Assembly: GCA_964194845.1 (NCBI GenBank)
Contig: CAXMNX010000066.1
Location: forward strand, 1 to 52,469
DNA from: CAXMNX01 sp964194845
GTDB lineage: Bacteria > Pseudomonadota > Alphaproteobacteria > Rhodobacterales > Rhodobacteraceae
Direction of reading: 5' to 3'
Length of the DNA: 52,469 bases
Part shown: in pieces, positions 33,549-41,738 of the stretch
How positions within the stretch are numbered: position 1 is the stretch's first letter
How the letters are laid out: each line of letters opens with the position of its first letter
Translations under genes and position numbers: made by a program
The notes under the pieces: model-generated
What the model saw: only the letters and a program-made list of their open reading frames with translations
The model's database searches: none
Told to the model about the DNA's origin: nothing

Positions 33549-34597
33549 CGCACCTGCATCCCTTCGGGGTTAAACGTCATCTCGATATCGCGCCAATGCT
33601 CGTATTTTTCTACCGGCAAAGCATATCCGCCTTTCTGACAGCGGAGAATTGCCCGTCTGGCCGCCTGAAAGGCTGCTCGTTGTGTTGCCGCGTCGCCGCC
33701 TTCCGCGCGTAATTGCCGCACATCGCCGCTGGCAACTTTACCATCGCGTCCGAGCGAGAACGAAACCGTGACTTTCACGCCCGCCGACCGCGCGCCGGGA
33801 TCGACCACCCAGCATCCGCCGACCGCAACACGGAAGGCGTTTGTTTCGCCGCCAGTCAGTGGCGGTCCGCTGGGTGTGTTTTGTGTTTCGTTTGCCTCGG
33901 AAACCGCCGCTGCGACCGCGTTGGCGGTGTCATCGGCCTGGCGCGTGGGTCGCGCGGGCCGGGACCGCGGACGCCTGGATGACGCCGGTGCAGTTTCCCG
34001 TTTTTCCTCGGCCTCGGTGACGATCCGGTCGCTTGCCTCTTCCGGTGCCGATGCATCTTCCGGTTCGGCAACGTCTTCAGGCGGCAGGTCCGGGTCGGGC
34101 GCGGTATCTTCAACTCTTTCTGGTGACGTCTCGGCCTGGGGCGGCGCAATAGATGGAATTGGCGCAATGCGAGGTGCAGGCGCAGCGACAACATCGCGTT
34201 CAAGCGAGGTTCCGTCGACTTCCGTTTCGGGCAGTTGAATTTCGGGCGCGTCGTCGACAACCGCCGTTTCGGGAACAGGCTGAGGCCGCTCAATCTCGGA
34301 GCCGTCCGGTGTTTCAGGCACGTTCACCGGACTTGGCTCAGAAATCTCGGGCGCCTTATCTTCTGCGGGCGCAGAAGGTGCGGCGTCTTCAACCGGGGCC
34401 GCAACACTGGGCGCATCGGTCTTGGTTTCTGGCGCTGCTTCGGGCGGCGTTAGCGCGGCGTATTCGGCCTCAGTGATGATCGAAACTTCCGCCACAGTCA
34501 CTTCGGCGAACCGCTCGCGCGCAAAAAGACCGCCGAACAGGACCAGCAAAACAAGCAGGAAATGTCCTGCGGCGGAGATATACCATCCGGTTCGCAA
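33545..34597 (-). CDS. tolA: Tol-Pal protein TolA, with acidic Pro-rich linker
   Basis: About 350 residues. An N-terminal membrane anchor (about 12-28) is followed by a long region (about 45-240) that is rich in Pro, Glu, Asp and Ala, not the Lys/Ala helix of the E. coli protein. The C-terminal domain (about 255-350) has Val-Thr-Val-Ser-Phe-Ser-Leu and two Cys as in TonB/TolA folds. The start is uncertain: TTG at 34597 gives the family-like N-terminus Arg-Thr-Gly-x-Tyr-Ile-Ser-Ala-Ala-Gly-His, while GTG at 34618 overlaps tolR by 14 bases. TolA spans the periplasm and transmits the TolQR proton force to Pal-TolB. Confidence 0.85.
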   Translation of the reverse strand: MRTGWYISAAGHFLLVLLVLFGGLFARERFAEVTVAEVSIITEAEYAALTPPEAAPETKTDAPSVAAPVEDAAPSAPAEDKAPEISEPSPVNVPETPDGSEIERPQPVPETAVVDDAPEIQLPETEVDGTSLERDVVAAPAPRIAPIPSIAPPQAETSPERVEDTAPDPDLPPEDVAEPEDASAPEEASDRIVTEAEEKRETAPASSRRPRSRPARPTRQADDTANAVAAAVSEANETQNTPSGPPLTGGETNAFRVAVGGCWVVDPGARSAGVKVTVSFSLGRDGKVASGDVRQLRAEGGDAATQRAAFQAARRAILRCQKGGYALPVEKYEHWRDIEMTFNPEGMQVR

Positions 34598-34604
34598 CGC
34601 GCCC

Positions 34605-35078
34605 TCACCCGTCCTCACCGGTCAGGCGAGGGCCGCCGTCATCCGTCACAAGCCCGATATTGGTGATGCCTGCCGCGTTGAGCGCGCCCATAACCGTCAC
34701 GACACGCCCATAGGGTATCGACCCATCTGCGCGCAAAAATACCCGATCAGAAGTCCGTTCCGTGAGGATCGCCTGAAGTCGTGTGACAATTTCATTGTCT
34801 TCAACCTTGGTCGTCTGGATCATCGTCACGCCGTCCGCCGTCAGCGTGATCGTCAGCGGATCTTCCTGCTCAGTCGGTAGCGCAGGCGCGGCGGTTTTTG
34901 GCAATTCCACCGGGACGCCGACGATCTGCAAGGGTGCTGCAACCATGAATATGATCAGCAACACCAGCATGACATCGACAAACGGCGTCACATTGATCTC
35001 GGACATCGGCTGGGCGCGCCTGCGGCGACCACGCCGCCGCGAGCCACCTTCGGTTGATTGCATGACCCCGGCTGCCAT
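34605..35078 (-). CDS. tolR: Tol-Pal protein TolR
   Basis: A 157-residue protein of the ExbD/TolR family. A basic N-terminus is followed by the Ile-Asn-Val-Thr-Pro-Phe-Val-Asp motif and a single membrane helix (about 31-52). The Asp of that motif, the probable proton-conducting residue, is at 35. A periplasmic domain follows. It lies 2 bases after tolQ and is the second stator subunit of the complex. Confidence 0.95.
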   Translation of the reverse strand: MAAGVMQSTEGGSRRRGRRRRAQPMSEINVTPFVDVMLVLLIIFMVAAPLQIVGVPVELPKTAAPALPTEQEDPLTITLTADGVTMIQTTKVEDNEIVTRLQAILTERTSDRVFLRADGSIPYGRVVTVMGALNAAGITNIGLVTDDGGPRLTGEDG

Positions 35079-35080
35079 TG

Positions 35081-35779
35081 TCAGGCCGTGTCCAGCTGGC
35101 GGCTTAGAATGGTGGCGAATTCATCGGCAAATGCCTCGTAGCCGCCGACGATCCGATCGGAATCCGCGCTGAGTTTGTTGTAAAAAATGACTGCTGGTAT
35201 CGCTGCCAACAGCCCCAAACCCGTCGCCAGCAAAGCCTCGGCAATGCCGGGTGCAACAACAGCCAGATTGGTGCTTTGGCTTTGGCCTATTTCGATGAAG
35301 GCGTTCATAATCCCCCAGACCGTGCCGAAAAGCCCGATAAACGGCGCGGTCGAGCCAACGGTCGCCAGAACTGGCAAGCCTGACTGCAATTGCTCGGCCT
35401 CTTTCTGGATGGCGACATCCATGGATCGGTCAATGCGGACCTGAGCACCACCAATCATTCCGCCATCCTGGCGATGCGAACGTCGCCACTCGGTCATGCC
35501 GGAAGCAAATATCCGCTCTGATCTGCTGCCCGGCCCCGATCCAACCTGGTCAAACAATTGGTCCAAGGGATCGCCAGACCAGAACGCTTCATCAAACTTC
35601 TTCGCCTCTGACCGCGCAACGCGATAGTCACGCAGCTTTGTTACGATGATCGCCCAGGCCCATAGCGAACCGACTGTGAGGATCAGCATGACGATTTTGA
35701 CCGTCAGCGTTGCGCGCGCAAACAGCGCCCACATCGAAAAATCAACTTCCCCCGCTAACGCCAGGGCTTCCGTTTCCAT
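35081..35779 (-). CDS. tolQ: Tol-Pal protein TolQ
   Basis: A 232-residue MotA/TolQ/ExbB-type channel protein with three predicted membrane helices (about 20-40, 140-160 and 175-195). The typical Gly-Leu-Phe-Gly-Thr-Val-Trp-Gly-Ile-Met block is present in the second helix region, as is Glu-Ala-Leu-Leu-Ala-Thr-Gly-Leu-Gly. TolQ and TolR form the proton-driven motor at the division site. Confidence 0.95.
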   Translation of the reverse strand: METEALALAGEVDFSMWALFARATLTVKIVMLILTVGSLWAWAIIVTKLRDYRVARSEAKKFDEAFWSGDPLDQLFDQVGSGPGSRSERIFASGMTEWRRSHRQDGGMIGGAQVRIDRSMDVAIQKEAEQLQSGLPVLATVGSTAPFIGLFGTVWGIMNAFIEIGQSQSTNLAVVAPGIAEALLATGLGLLAAIPAVIFYNKLSADSDRIVGGYEAFADEFATILSRQLDTA

Positions 35780-35886
35780 TATGACTGCTCTCTCTGCCGG
35801 CCCGAATTATTTTCCGGGTCCCTCGTTCGTTGCAAGATTACCGGAAGGCAAGCGGAAATGCCAACAAGAAGCCGTGAGCACAATAG

Positions 35887-36276
35887 TTAGCCTAAACGCT
35901 GGCGAATCTCCGCCGGAAGTCTTGCCGGTCGGCCAGTTTCCGATAGCGCCACAAGTGTTACGACCGCATCGAATAATATGGTGTCATCGCGAAAAACTTG
36001 CTGGGCCAAGATTATGCGGGCACCGGTCAAGTCTTTTAGTGTCGTTAACACGACAATCTCGTCATCGAACCGAGCGGGCACCAGATAATCCGCCTCGACC
36101 CTTCTGACGGCGAACACAATGCCGCTGTCGTTTCTAAGTTGCGTCTGATCAATGCCCAACGAACGCACAAATTCCGTGCGGCCGCGCTCGATGAACTTCA
36201 GATAATTGGCATAATAGACAATCCCGGCCAGGTCGGTGTCTTCGTAATAGACGCGCAATTTCAGGCGATGGCTCAT
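35887..36276 (-). CDS. ybgC: Tol-Pal-associated acyl-CoA thioesterase YbgC
   Basis: A 129-residue hotdog thioesterase. The catalytic-type motif Tyr-Tyr-Glu-Asp-Thr-Asp-Leu-Ala-Gly-Ile-Val-Tyr-Tyr-Ala is at about 9-22. The ATG at 36276 gives the usual N-terminus, though the frame extends 20 codons upstream and no strong ribosome site is visible. It stands 107 bases before tolQ and follows ruvB, as in many bacteria. Its role is likely in phospholipid turnover near the Tol machine. Confidence 0.9.
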   Translation of the reverse strand: MSHRLKLRVYYEDTDLAGIVYYANYLKFIERGRTEFVRSLGIDQTQLRNDSGIVFAVRRVEADYLVPARFDDEIVVLTTLKDLTGARIILAQQVFRDDTILFDAVVTLVALSETGRPARLPAEIRQRLG

Positions 36277-36346
36277 GGCGCGGACGATGGCGGAGGATGC
36301 TTGCGGGGTCCAGCCTTGCGCCGGACGCCGCCACATGGGGGGAAGT

Positions 36347-37369
36347 TCAAAGCAGCTTGCCCTGGCCGGGACTTTCAGGCGCTGCCAATCCCAAGTGCGT
36401 CCAAGCGCGCGCAGCCAGGGTCCGGCCCCGTGGCGTGCGCTGTATCAATCCTTGTTGAAGCAAATAAGGCTCGATCACCTCTTCAATGGCGTCGCGACTT
36501 TCCGAGAGTGCCGCCGACAGGGTTTCGACACCAACAGGTCCGCCCTGGTAACTTTCGGCGATCAGCGTCAGGTACTTTCGGTCCGCGCCATCAAGTCCCA
36601 GCACATCGACACCCAGCCGCGTTAGTGCGTTGTCCGCAAGCTCGCGCGTCAGACGCCCATCGCCTTCGACAACCGCGAAATCCACCACTCGACGTAACAA
36701 CCGGCCTGCTATGCGAGGCGTTCCACGCGCGCGGCGAGCAATCTCGCGTGAACCGTGCTCATCGGCCTGAACGCCAAGAAGCCTGGCACCCCGTGTCACG
36801 ATCTCAAATAGCTCATCTTCAGAGTAGAATTGCAGCCGGATCGGTATGCCAAAACGGTCACGAAGCGGCGTTGTAAGCAATCCAAGCCGCGTGGTCGCGC
36901 CGACCAGCGTGAAAGGTTGAAGCTCAATGCGCACCGTGCGTGCCGCAGGGCCTTCGCCGATCACCAGATCAAGCTCAAAATCCTCCAAAGCCGGATAAAG
37001 CACCTCTTCGACCACAGGGTTCAGTCGATGAATCTCGTCGATAAATAAAACGTCGCGCGCTTCCAAATTGGTCAGGATCGCGGCCAGATCGCCCGCCTTG
37101 GCCAACACTGGACCGCTGGTCATGCGAAAGTTGACGCCAAGTTCGCGCGCGATGATTTGCGCCAGCGTTGTTTTGCCAAGCCCTGGCGGGCCGTGGAACA
37201 GCGTGTGGTCCATGGCTTCGCCCCGTCTGCGGGCGCTTTCGATGAAGACCGAGAGGTTCGCACGCACATCGGCCTGTCCGATGAAGGCATCCAGCGTTTG
37301 TGGTCGCAGTGCACGATCCGCGTCGGCGGGTTGCGGGTCGGGGCGGAGTGTCGGGTCAGGTTCGTTCAT
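36347..37369 (-). CDS. ruvB: Holliday junction helicase RuvB
   Basis: A 340-residue AAA motor that drives branch migration with RuvA. Walker A Gly-Pro-Pro-Gly-Leu-Gly-Lys-Thr is at 60-67 and Walker B Asp-Glu-Ile-His at 111-114. The Arg finger region Gly-Ala-Thr-Thr-Arg and a C-terminal winged helix are present. It starts 3 bases after the ruvA stop in a ruvC-ruvA-ruvB operon. Confidence 0.97.
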   Translation of the reverse strand: MNEPDPTLRPDPQPADADRALRPQTLDAFIGQADVRANLSVFIESARRRGEAMDHTLFHGPPGLGKTTLAQIIARELGVNFRMTSGPVLAKAGDLAAILTNLEARDVLFIDEIHRLNPVVEEVLYPALEDFELDLVIGEGPAARTVRIELQPFTLVGATTRLGLLTTPLRDRFGIPIRLQFYSEDELFEIVTRGARLLGVQADEHGSREIARRARGTPRIAGRLLRRVVDFAVVEGDGRLTRELADNALTRLGVDVLGLDGADRKYLTLIAESYQGGPVGVETLSAALSESRDAIEEVIEPYLLQQGLIQRTPRGRTLAARAWTHLGLAAPESPGQGKLL

Positions 37370-37372
37370 GGG

Positions 37373-38026
37373 TTACGCTTTCGGCGCCAATCGCTTCAAC
37401 GCTTCGCGGATCAAGGTCGCGTCGTCAGCGCCTTCGATGGCGCTTGCGGCTTCGGCCACGGCCGTCGCAGCCTCACCCGGCGCATATCCCAGATTTCCAA
37501 GCGCGGATAAAGCATCGGCTTGCGCCGACGATTGCGGGGCGACCACTGGCATGGCAATCGGTTCGATGACGTCGCCATCATCGGATACCGAAGTTGGCGC
37601 TTGGGTCCCGCCCAGCGCCATCATTGTGGGCGCTTTACCTTTCAATTCGTTCACCACCCGCTGCGCGATTTTCGGGCCGACACCCGGTGCCGCCTTGACC
37701 GACGCCCAGTCGCCCAGCGCAATCGACCGTGCCACACCGTCTGGGCCAAGTGTGCCGAGTATCGCCATCGATGCCTTCGCACCAATCCCCTGAACACCCA
37801 TCAACAGACGGTGCCATTCCTTTTCTGCAAGCGTCGTGAACCCGAAAAGCTGAAGCAAATCCTCGCGCACCAGAAGGTCGGTATAAAGCGCCGTTGCTTC
37901 GCCAGCGCGTGGAAGTGCCGCAAGCGTTCGGTCACTGACGTGAACGATATAGCCGATGCCGCGCATGTCGATCAGCACATGATCGGTTCCGCGATATTCA
38001 ATGCGCCCGGCGATCTTCCCGATCAT
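37373..38026 (-). CDS. ruvA: Holliday junction protein RuvA
   Basis: A 217-residue DNA-binding subunit. The N-terminal OB-fold has Met-Ile-Gly-x-Ile-x-Gly, followed by two helix-hairpin-helix motifs (Gly-Val-Gly-Pro-Lys-Ile-Ala-Gln-Arg is the second) and a C-terminal domain (about 150-217) that contacts RuvB. Its ATG overlaps the ruvC stop by 4 bases. Confidence 0.97.
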   Translation of the reverse strand: MIGKIAGRIEYRGTDHVLIDMRGIGYIVHVSDRTLAALPRAGEATALYTDLLVREDLLQLFGFTTLAEKEWHRLLMGVQGIGAKASMAILGTLGPDGVARSIALGDWASVKAAPGVGPKIAQRVVNELKGKAPTMMALGGTQAPTSVSDDGDVIEPIAMPVVAPQSSAQADALSALGNLGYAPGEAATAVAEAASAIEGADDATLIREALKRLAPKA

Positions 38027-38517
38027 GCGATGGCCCTGGATATACGCGCCGCCGTTTGCGCAAAATGCGCGTGGCAGATCGCAATTGCCAGCGCGTCCGC
38101 CGCATCCGGCCCGGCTATTTCTGCGCCGGGAAGCTGCATCCGCACCATGTGATCAATCTGACGCTTGTCGGCGTGGCCGACCCCGACGACAGCCTTCTTG
38201 ACCGCGTTGGGCGCATATTCCCCGACGCTTACGCCCGCCCGCGAAGGAACCAGCATCGCAATCGCGCGCGCCTGCCCAAGTTTCAGCGTGGCCGCGCCGT
38301 TTTTATTAACAAAAGTTTGCTCAACCCCCGCCGTGTCTGGCGCATATGCTTCCCAGATGTCGGTCAACTGATCGAAAAGCGAAACCAGACGTAGACCCAG
38401 ATCGCCCGTTTCCGTGCGGCAGACCCCGTTTGCAACATGGATAAGTTTCGATCCTGATACGTCGATGACACCCCATCCAAGGGCGCGAAGCCCCGGGTCC
38501 AGCCCCATAACGCGCAT
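38023..38517 (-). CDS. ruvC: Holliday junction resolvase RuvC
   Basis: A 164-residue endonuclease. The catalytic acid Asp7 is in Gly-Leu-Asp-Pro-Gly, another is the Glu of Val-Glu-Gln-Thr-Phe-Val, and a C-terminal pair lies in Asp-Ala-Ala-Asp-Ala-Leu-Ala. The start at 38517 is chosen over the upstream frame because GGTGAGG precedes it and it gives the usual N-terminus. It cleaves the junctions formed by RuvAB. Confidence 0.95.
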   Translation of the reverse strand: MRVMGLDPGLRALGWGVIDVSGSKLIHVANGVCRTETGDLGLRLVSLFDQLTDIWEAYAPDTAGVEQTFVNKNGAATLKLGQARAIAMLVPSRAGVSVGEYAPNAVKKAVVGVGHADKRQIDHMVRMQLPGAEIAGPDAADALAIAICHAHFAQTAARISRAIA

Positions 38518-38714
38518 CGCCTCACCTGCTCTTGTTGCTTTTGCCGCAAGGTTAGCACGAAACGCGAACATCTTCCAAGCGGATTAGCAACAAGTCGGAT
38601 TAGGCCCGGTGTTTCCAATATCGCACCGCCCAGGTCAAAATCCGCCAAAAAATAGCTCAAATCCGACACTTCTCGGTGTCTATTTTCCCTTTTCTGTTAA
38701 CAGTTTACGCCCAA

Positions 38715-38751
38715 ATGCGACCCATGCGAAATTCGCATATCTGACATGCGA
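38715..38751. promoter_or_regulatory. ATGCGA motif cluster with palindrome (possible operator)
   Basis: ATGCGA occurs at 38715-38720, 38724-38729 and 38746-38751. The middle copy forms a perfect palindrome with its reverse complement (ATGCGAA at 38724-38730 and TTCGCAT at 38732-38738, one base between). The cluster lies just upstream of the candidate -35 box at 38761, a plausible activator or repressor position. No regulator can be named. Confidence 0.4.
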
Positions 38752-38760
38752 TTTCAGCGC

Positions 38761-38789
38761 TTGTCGAAGCCAGTTTTCGGGCCTAAATG
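38761..38789 (+). promoter_or_regulatory. Candidate promoter of the DUF1127 gene
   Basis: TTGTCG (38761-38766), a 17-base spacer and TAAATG (38784-38789), about 50 bases before the ATG at 38840. Spacing and boxes fit an alphaproteobacterial housekeeping promoter. Confidence 0.4.
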
Positions 38790-38839
38790 CGCTTCAGAAT
38801 TGAAACGGGCAACAGCCCAACAAAACTAGGATGACTGCG

Positions 38840-39055
38840 ATGGCACTTCTCGAATTCACCCGCTCGCCCAGCCGTTCGGTCGCCGCCAGCGACCGGTACC
38901 ACAGCTTTGTCGCAACCTCGATTGCCGCTTTCGCGGCCTGGAATGACACGCGTCGCACACGCAATACGCTGAACCAACTGTCCTCGCACGAGCTGGAAGA
39001 CATCGGGCTTTCCCGCGGCGACATCGACCATATCGTTCGGAAACATCAGTTCTGA
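38840..39055 (+). CDS. DUF1127-domain small protein (YjiS-like)
   Basis: A 71-residue protein with a C-terminal DUF1127 motif: Asn-Gln-Leu-Ser-Ser-His-Glu-Leu-Glu-Asp-Ile-Gly-Leu-Ser-Arg-Gly-Asp-Ile. ATG at 38840 is chosen over ATG at 38831 because AGGA sits 8 or so bases upstream. Small DUF1127 proteins in alphaproteobacteria are often stress- or nutrient-regulated and some affect RNA turnover; the function here is unknown. A strong terminator follows, so it is a single-gene unit. Confidence 0.88.
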   Translation: MALLEFTRSPSRSVAASDRYHSFVATSIAAFAAWNDTRRTRNTLNQLSSHELEDIGLSRGDIDHIVRKHQF

Positions 39056-39080
39056 GCAAGGTTTCGATGACCGGAATTGC

Positions 39081-39113
39081 AACGGCCGCGTCGGGTGGGA
39101 CGCGGCCGTTTTT
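39081..39113 (+). terminator. Rho-independent terminator after the DUF1127 gene
   Basis: Perfect 12-base arms, AACGGCCGCGTC (39081-39092) and GACGCGGCCGTT (39099-39110), with a 6-base loop and a T-run to 39113. Confidence 0.88.
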
Positions 39114-39157
39114 CGTTTAGGTGCTTCAAATGGTGTCGCGGTTGAACGCGCACCCTT

Positions 39158-39505
39158 CTAACGCACGAGGGAAACTAAGTTTGCCGAAATCCAAAGAGTG
39201 AGCGGATCAGCGACCATCACCCAGGAACCGGCCTGCTCAACCAGATTACCACCTGCCAATTTCTCAATTCGCTCGGAATATGCCGCTGCGCCAAGCTGCG
39301 CGTGAAGCGCGCCCTTAAACAGCATGACAACGATAATAATGAGGGCAACACCTCTGAGCGTCGAACGACTGCCCCGACGGCGCGGCCTGGCCACTACCAG
39401 ACCGTCATCGTTCACCGACGTGACGTATCCCTGGCTCAGCTTGCTATGCCGCCGGTTAATCCGACGCATACGGCGCTCAAATTCATCAAATTGATATGCC
39501 GACAT
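39158..39505 (-). CDS. Small membrane protein of unknown function
   Basis: A 115-residue protein. The N-terminal part is basic (Glu-Arg-Arg-Met-Arg-Arg-Ile-Asn-Arg-Arg), then Pro-Arg-Arg-Arg, a single hydrophobic segment (about 52-70) and a hydrophilic C-terminus that is probably periplasmic. ATG at 39505 has GGAG about 7 bases upstream; a longer frame starts at 39556. I do not recognise a named family. It lies upstream of prmA on the same strand. Confidence 0.75.
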   Translation of the reverse strand: MSAYQFDEFERRMRRINRRHSKLSQGYVTSVNDDGLVVARPRRRGSRSTLRGVALIIIVVMLFKGALHAQLGAAAYSERIEKLAGGNLVEQAGSWVMVADPLTLWISANLVSLVR

Positions 39506-39611
39506 AAAAAATCTCCGCAGCACCAGTCCCCAAACCGGCTGTACGAGGATTCCCATAAATTATGGCATGAATGTGGCGTAAGTGACCGAAATGACTAGGT
39601 TTCGCTAAAAT

Positions 39612-40484
39612 TCACCCCGATTTGATCAATGTGAGCGTCGTCCAGTCAACAATCACCTCGCGATGCAATGTATTGAACCCGAATATTTGATAAAATTCGA
39701 CCACTTCATCGGCTTGCTCGTTGAGAATTCCGCTTAGAATCGCGTGTCCGTCAGCGATCAAAACGCGTGCGATATCCGGGGCGAGCGCCAGAAGCGGTGC
39801 CTTCAATATGTTCGCAAAGACAAGATCAAAGGCGTTCGCGCGGTCAAGCGTCGGGTGGTTTATGCCCGTGGCTTCAAGGCAGATCACGCGATTTTCCAAC
39901 CCATTCGCGCGCACATTTTCCTGTGCGACCTCAACCGCAACGGGGTCAATGTCGGATGCATATACAGCGTGCGGCCAGGTTCGCGCGGCAGCCATCGCGA
40001 GCACGGCGGTTCCGCACCCAATGTCCACAACACTTTTCGCGGACAGACCGTCGTCGATCAGTCGGTTGAGCGCCCGAAGACAACCCAGCGTCGTCCCGTG
40101 GTGGCCAGTGCCGAATGCCATCGCGGCCTCGATACGAAGCGCGACGCGTCCGGCAGGCACTTTTTCGGCGTCGTGCGCGCCATGAACGAAGAACCGACCC
40201 GCTTCAACCGGCTTTAATTCGCGCCAGACGAGCGACACCCAATCGCGATCCGGTAATTCGGATATGGCAAAACCAGCTGTATCGTAAGCCGCCGACAGAA
40301 GTGCCAGTGAGATACTATCAGGCGGATCGACGAAATAAGCGCCAACTTCCCAGGTGTCGCTGTTGTCCTCGGCTTCGGTTACACCGATGGCAGTTGGCGC
40401 GGGCCTAAGCGCTTCCAGCGCTTCGCCCAGTCGATCCGCGGCGTGACGGCCGCCAACAGAGGTTAATGCAGTATAGGTGGTCAT
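39612..40484 (-). CDS. prmA: Ribosomal protein L11 methyltransferase
   Basis: A 290-residue SAM-dependent methyltransferase. The SAM motif Asp-Ile-Gly-Cys-Gly-Thr-Ala-Val-Leu is at about 155-163, preceded by Met-Ala-Phe-Gly-Thr-Gly-His-His, which is specific for PrmA. A later Asn-Ile-Leu-Lys-Ala-Pro-Leu fits the active-site motif IV. It methylates ribosomal protein L11. It follows the acetyltransferase gene by 8 bases. Confidence 0.95.
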   Translation of the reverse strand: MTTYTALTSVGGRHAADRLGEALEALRPAPTAIGVTEAEDNSDTWEVGAYFVDPPDSISLALLSAAYDTAGFAISELPDRDWVSLVWRELKPVEAGRFFVHGAHDAEKVPAGRVALRIEAAMAFGTGHHGTTLGCLRALNRLIDDGLSAKSVVDIGCGTAVLAMAAARTWPHAVYASDIDPVAVEVAQENVRANGLENRVICLEATGINHPTLDRANAFDLVFANILKAPLLALAPDIARVLIADGHAILSGILNEQADEVVEFYQIFGFNTLHREVIVDWTTLTLIKSG

Positions 40485-40492
40485 AATGGCGG

Positions 40493-41038
40493 CTACATCG
40501 CCCGCGCAGGCACACCTGCAACGCGCGTGTCGGCCGCAACGTCGCGCGACACAACAGCACCTGCCGCAACCACAGCATGGTCACCAATCGCTACGCCGGG
40601 AAGGATAATCGCACGACCGCCAATCCAGACATCCCTGCCGATCACAACCGGCAAAGCGCGCTCTATGCCTGCCCGGCGTTTTTCGGAAGCGCGGTGGTGG
40701 TCGGCGCAATAGATATGCACGCCGGGACCAAGCATTGAATTGTCGCCGATCGTTACCGGTGCGCTGTCCAGGATCGTGCATCCGGCGTTTAGATAAACCG
40801 CACGACCGAGTGTGATGTTGACACCGTACGAGCAATGGAAGGGCGCCTCGACAAACGCATCAGGGGCGAGCGCGGCAAATAGTTCACGTAGTTTAGGGCC
40901 GCACGGACCGCGCCGGTCGGGCAGCAAAGTGCAGTGTTCATATACAGCCATTCGCGCGGCATTGCGGAAGGTTTCCAGTTCGGGCGAAAGGCATGAGTAC
41001 CAGTCAGTCCCGACAATGCCCGGAAGTTTGTCATTCAT
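40493..41038 (-). CDS. Maa/NodL-type hexapeptide O-acetyltransferase
   Basis: A 181-residue left-handed beta-helix acetyltransferase. The N-terminal maltose-acetyltransferase segment (about 10-45) is followed by hexapeptide repeats, with His in the Ala-Asp-His-His catalytic position (about 112-115). Acetyl-CoA is the likely donor; the acceptor is unknown. Its ATG overlaps the msrA stop by 4 bases, so translation is coupled. Confidence 0.88.
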   Translation of the reverse strand: MNDKLPGIVGTDWYSCLSPELETFRNAARMAVYEHCTLLPDRRGPCGPKLRELFAALAPDAFVEAPFHCSYGVNITLGRAVYLNAGCTILDSAPVTIGDNSMLGPGVHIYCADHHRASEKRRAGIERALPVVIGRDVWIGGRAIILPGVAIGDHAVVAAGAVVSRDVAADTRVAGVPARAM

Positions 41039-41685
41039 GCATTGACGCCGATCGGACACGACACACCGGTTCCGCCTATCCCGCAGTAGCCGCCTGGGTT
41101 CTTTGCCAGATACTGCTGGTGGTAATCCTCGGCGAAATAAAACTCCGGCGCGGACACGATCTCGGTCGTGATGCTTCCGTATCCCGCGTCACCCAGACGT
41201 TCGGCGAACATGGCTTTCGAGGCTTCTGCCGCGCTTCGCTGACTGTCACTGGAATAATATATTCCCGAGCGGTATTGCGTGCCCGCATCGTTGCCCTGAC
41301 GCATTCCCTGCGTCGGGTCGTGGCCTTCCCAGAACACTTTCAAAAGATCATCGAATGACATCACCATCGGGTCGTAGACCACGCGGACCACTTCGTTGTG
41401 TCCGGTCTTGCCGGTGCAGACTTCCTGATAGGTTGCGTTAGGCGTGAGGCCACCGGCATAGCCGACCATCGTCAGCCAGACACCATCGAGTTTCCAGAAC
41501 ATTCGCTCGACACCCCAAAAACAACCCATGCCAAATGTCGCAACTTCGAACCCATCCGGCACATCCAGCGATAGTGGCTGACCGCTTACAAAATGCGTCG
41601 TTGCGGTGGGAATGGTGGCGGCGCGACCCGGCAGGGCCTGGCCCGCATCAACCATCTGCGATTTCTGTTTCCGTGTGAAAAACAT
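41035..41685 (-). CDS. msrA: Peptide methionine sulfoxide reductase MsrA
   Basis: A 216-residue enzyme. The catalytic Cys55 is in Gly-Cys-Phe-Trp-Gly, and the resolving Cys residues are in the C-terminal Gly-Gly-Tyr-Cys-Gly-Ile-Gly-Gly-Thr-Gly-Val-Ser-Cys region. The start at 41685 is chosen because GGAGG lies about 8 bases upstream. It repairs oxidised methionine. Confidence 0.95.
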   Translation of the reverse strand: MFFTRKQKSQMVDAGQALPGRAATIPTATTHFVSGQPLSLDVPDGFEVATFGMGCFWGVERMFWKLDGVWLTMVGYAGGLTPNATYQEVCTGKTGHNEVVRVVYDPMVMSFDDLLKVFWEGHDPTQGMRQGNDAGTQYRSGIYYSSDSQRSAAEASKAMFAERLGDAGYGSITTEIVSAPEFYFAEDYHQQYLAKNPGGYCGIGGTGVSCPIGVNA

Positions 41686-41738
41686 CGGCGTCCTCCTGAA
41701 CAAGTCGCATCTGATATAAGGCCTATCAGGCCGGTTCG

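Larger units (their letters stand above)
38518..38839. other. Intergenic region between ruvC and the DUF1127 gene
   Basis: A 322-base gene-free stretch between divergent genes. It contains a likely promoter (38761-38789) for the DUF1127 gene and, just upstream of that, an ATGCGA motif cluster including a 15-base palindrome (both listed separately). I see no RNA gene. Confidence 0.7.
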
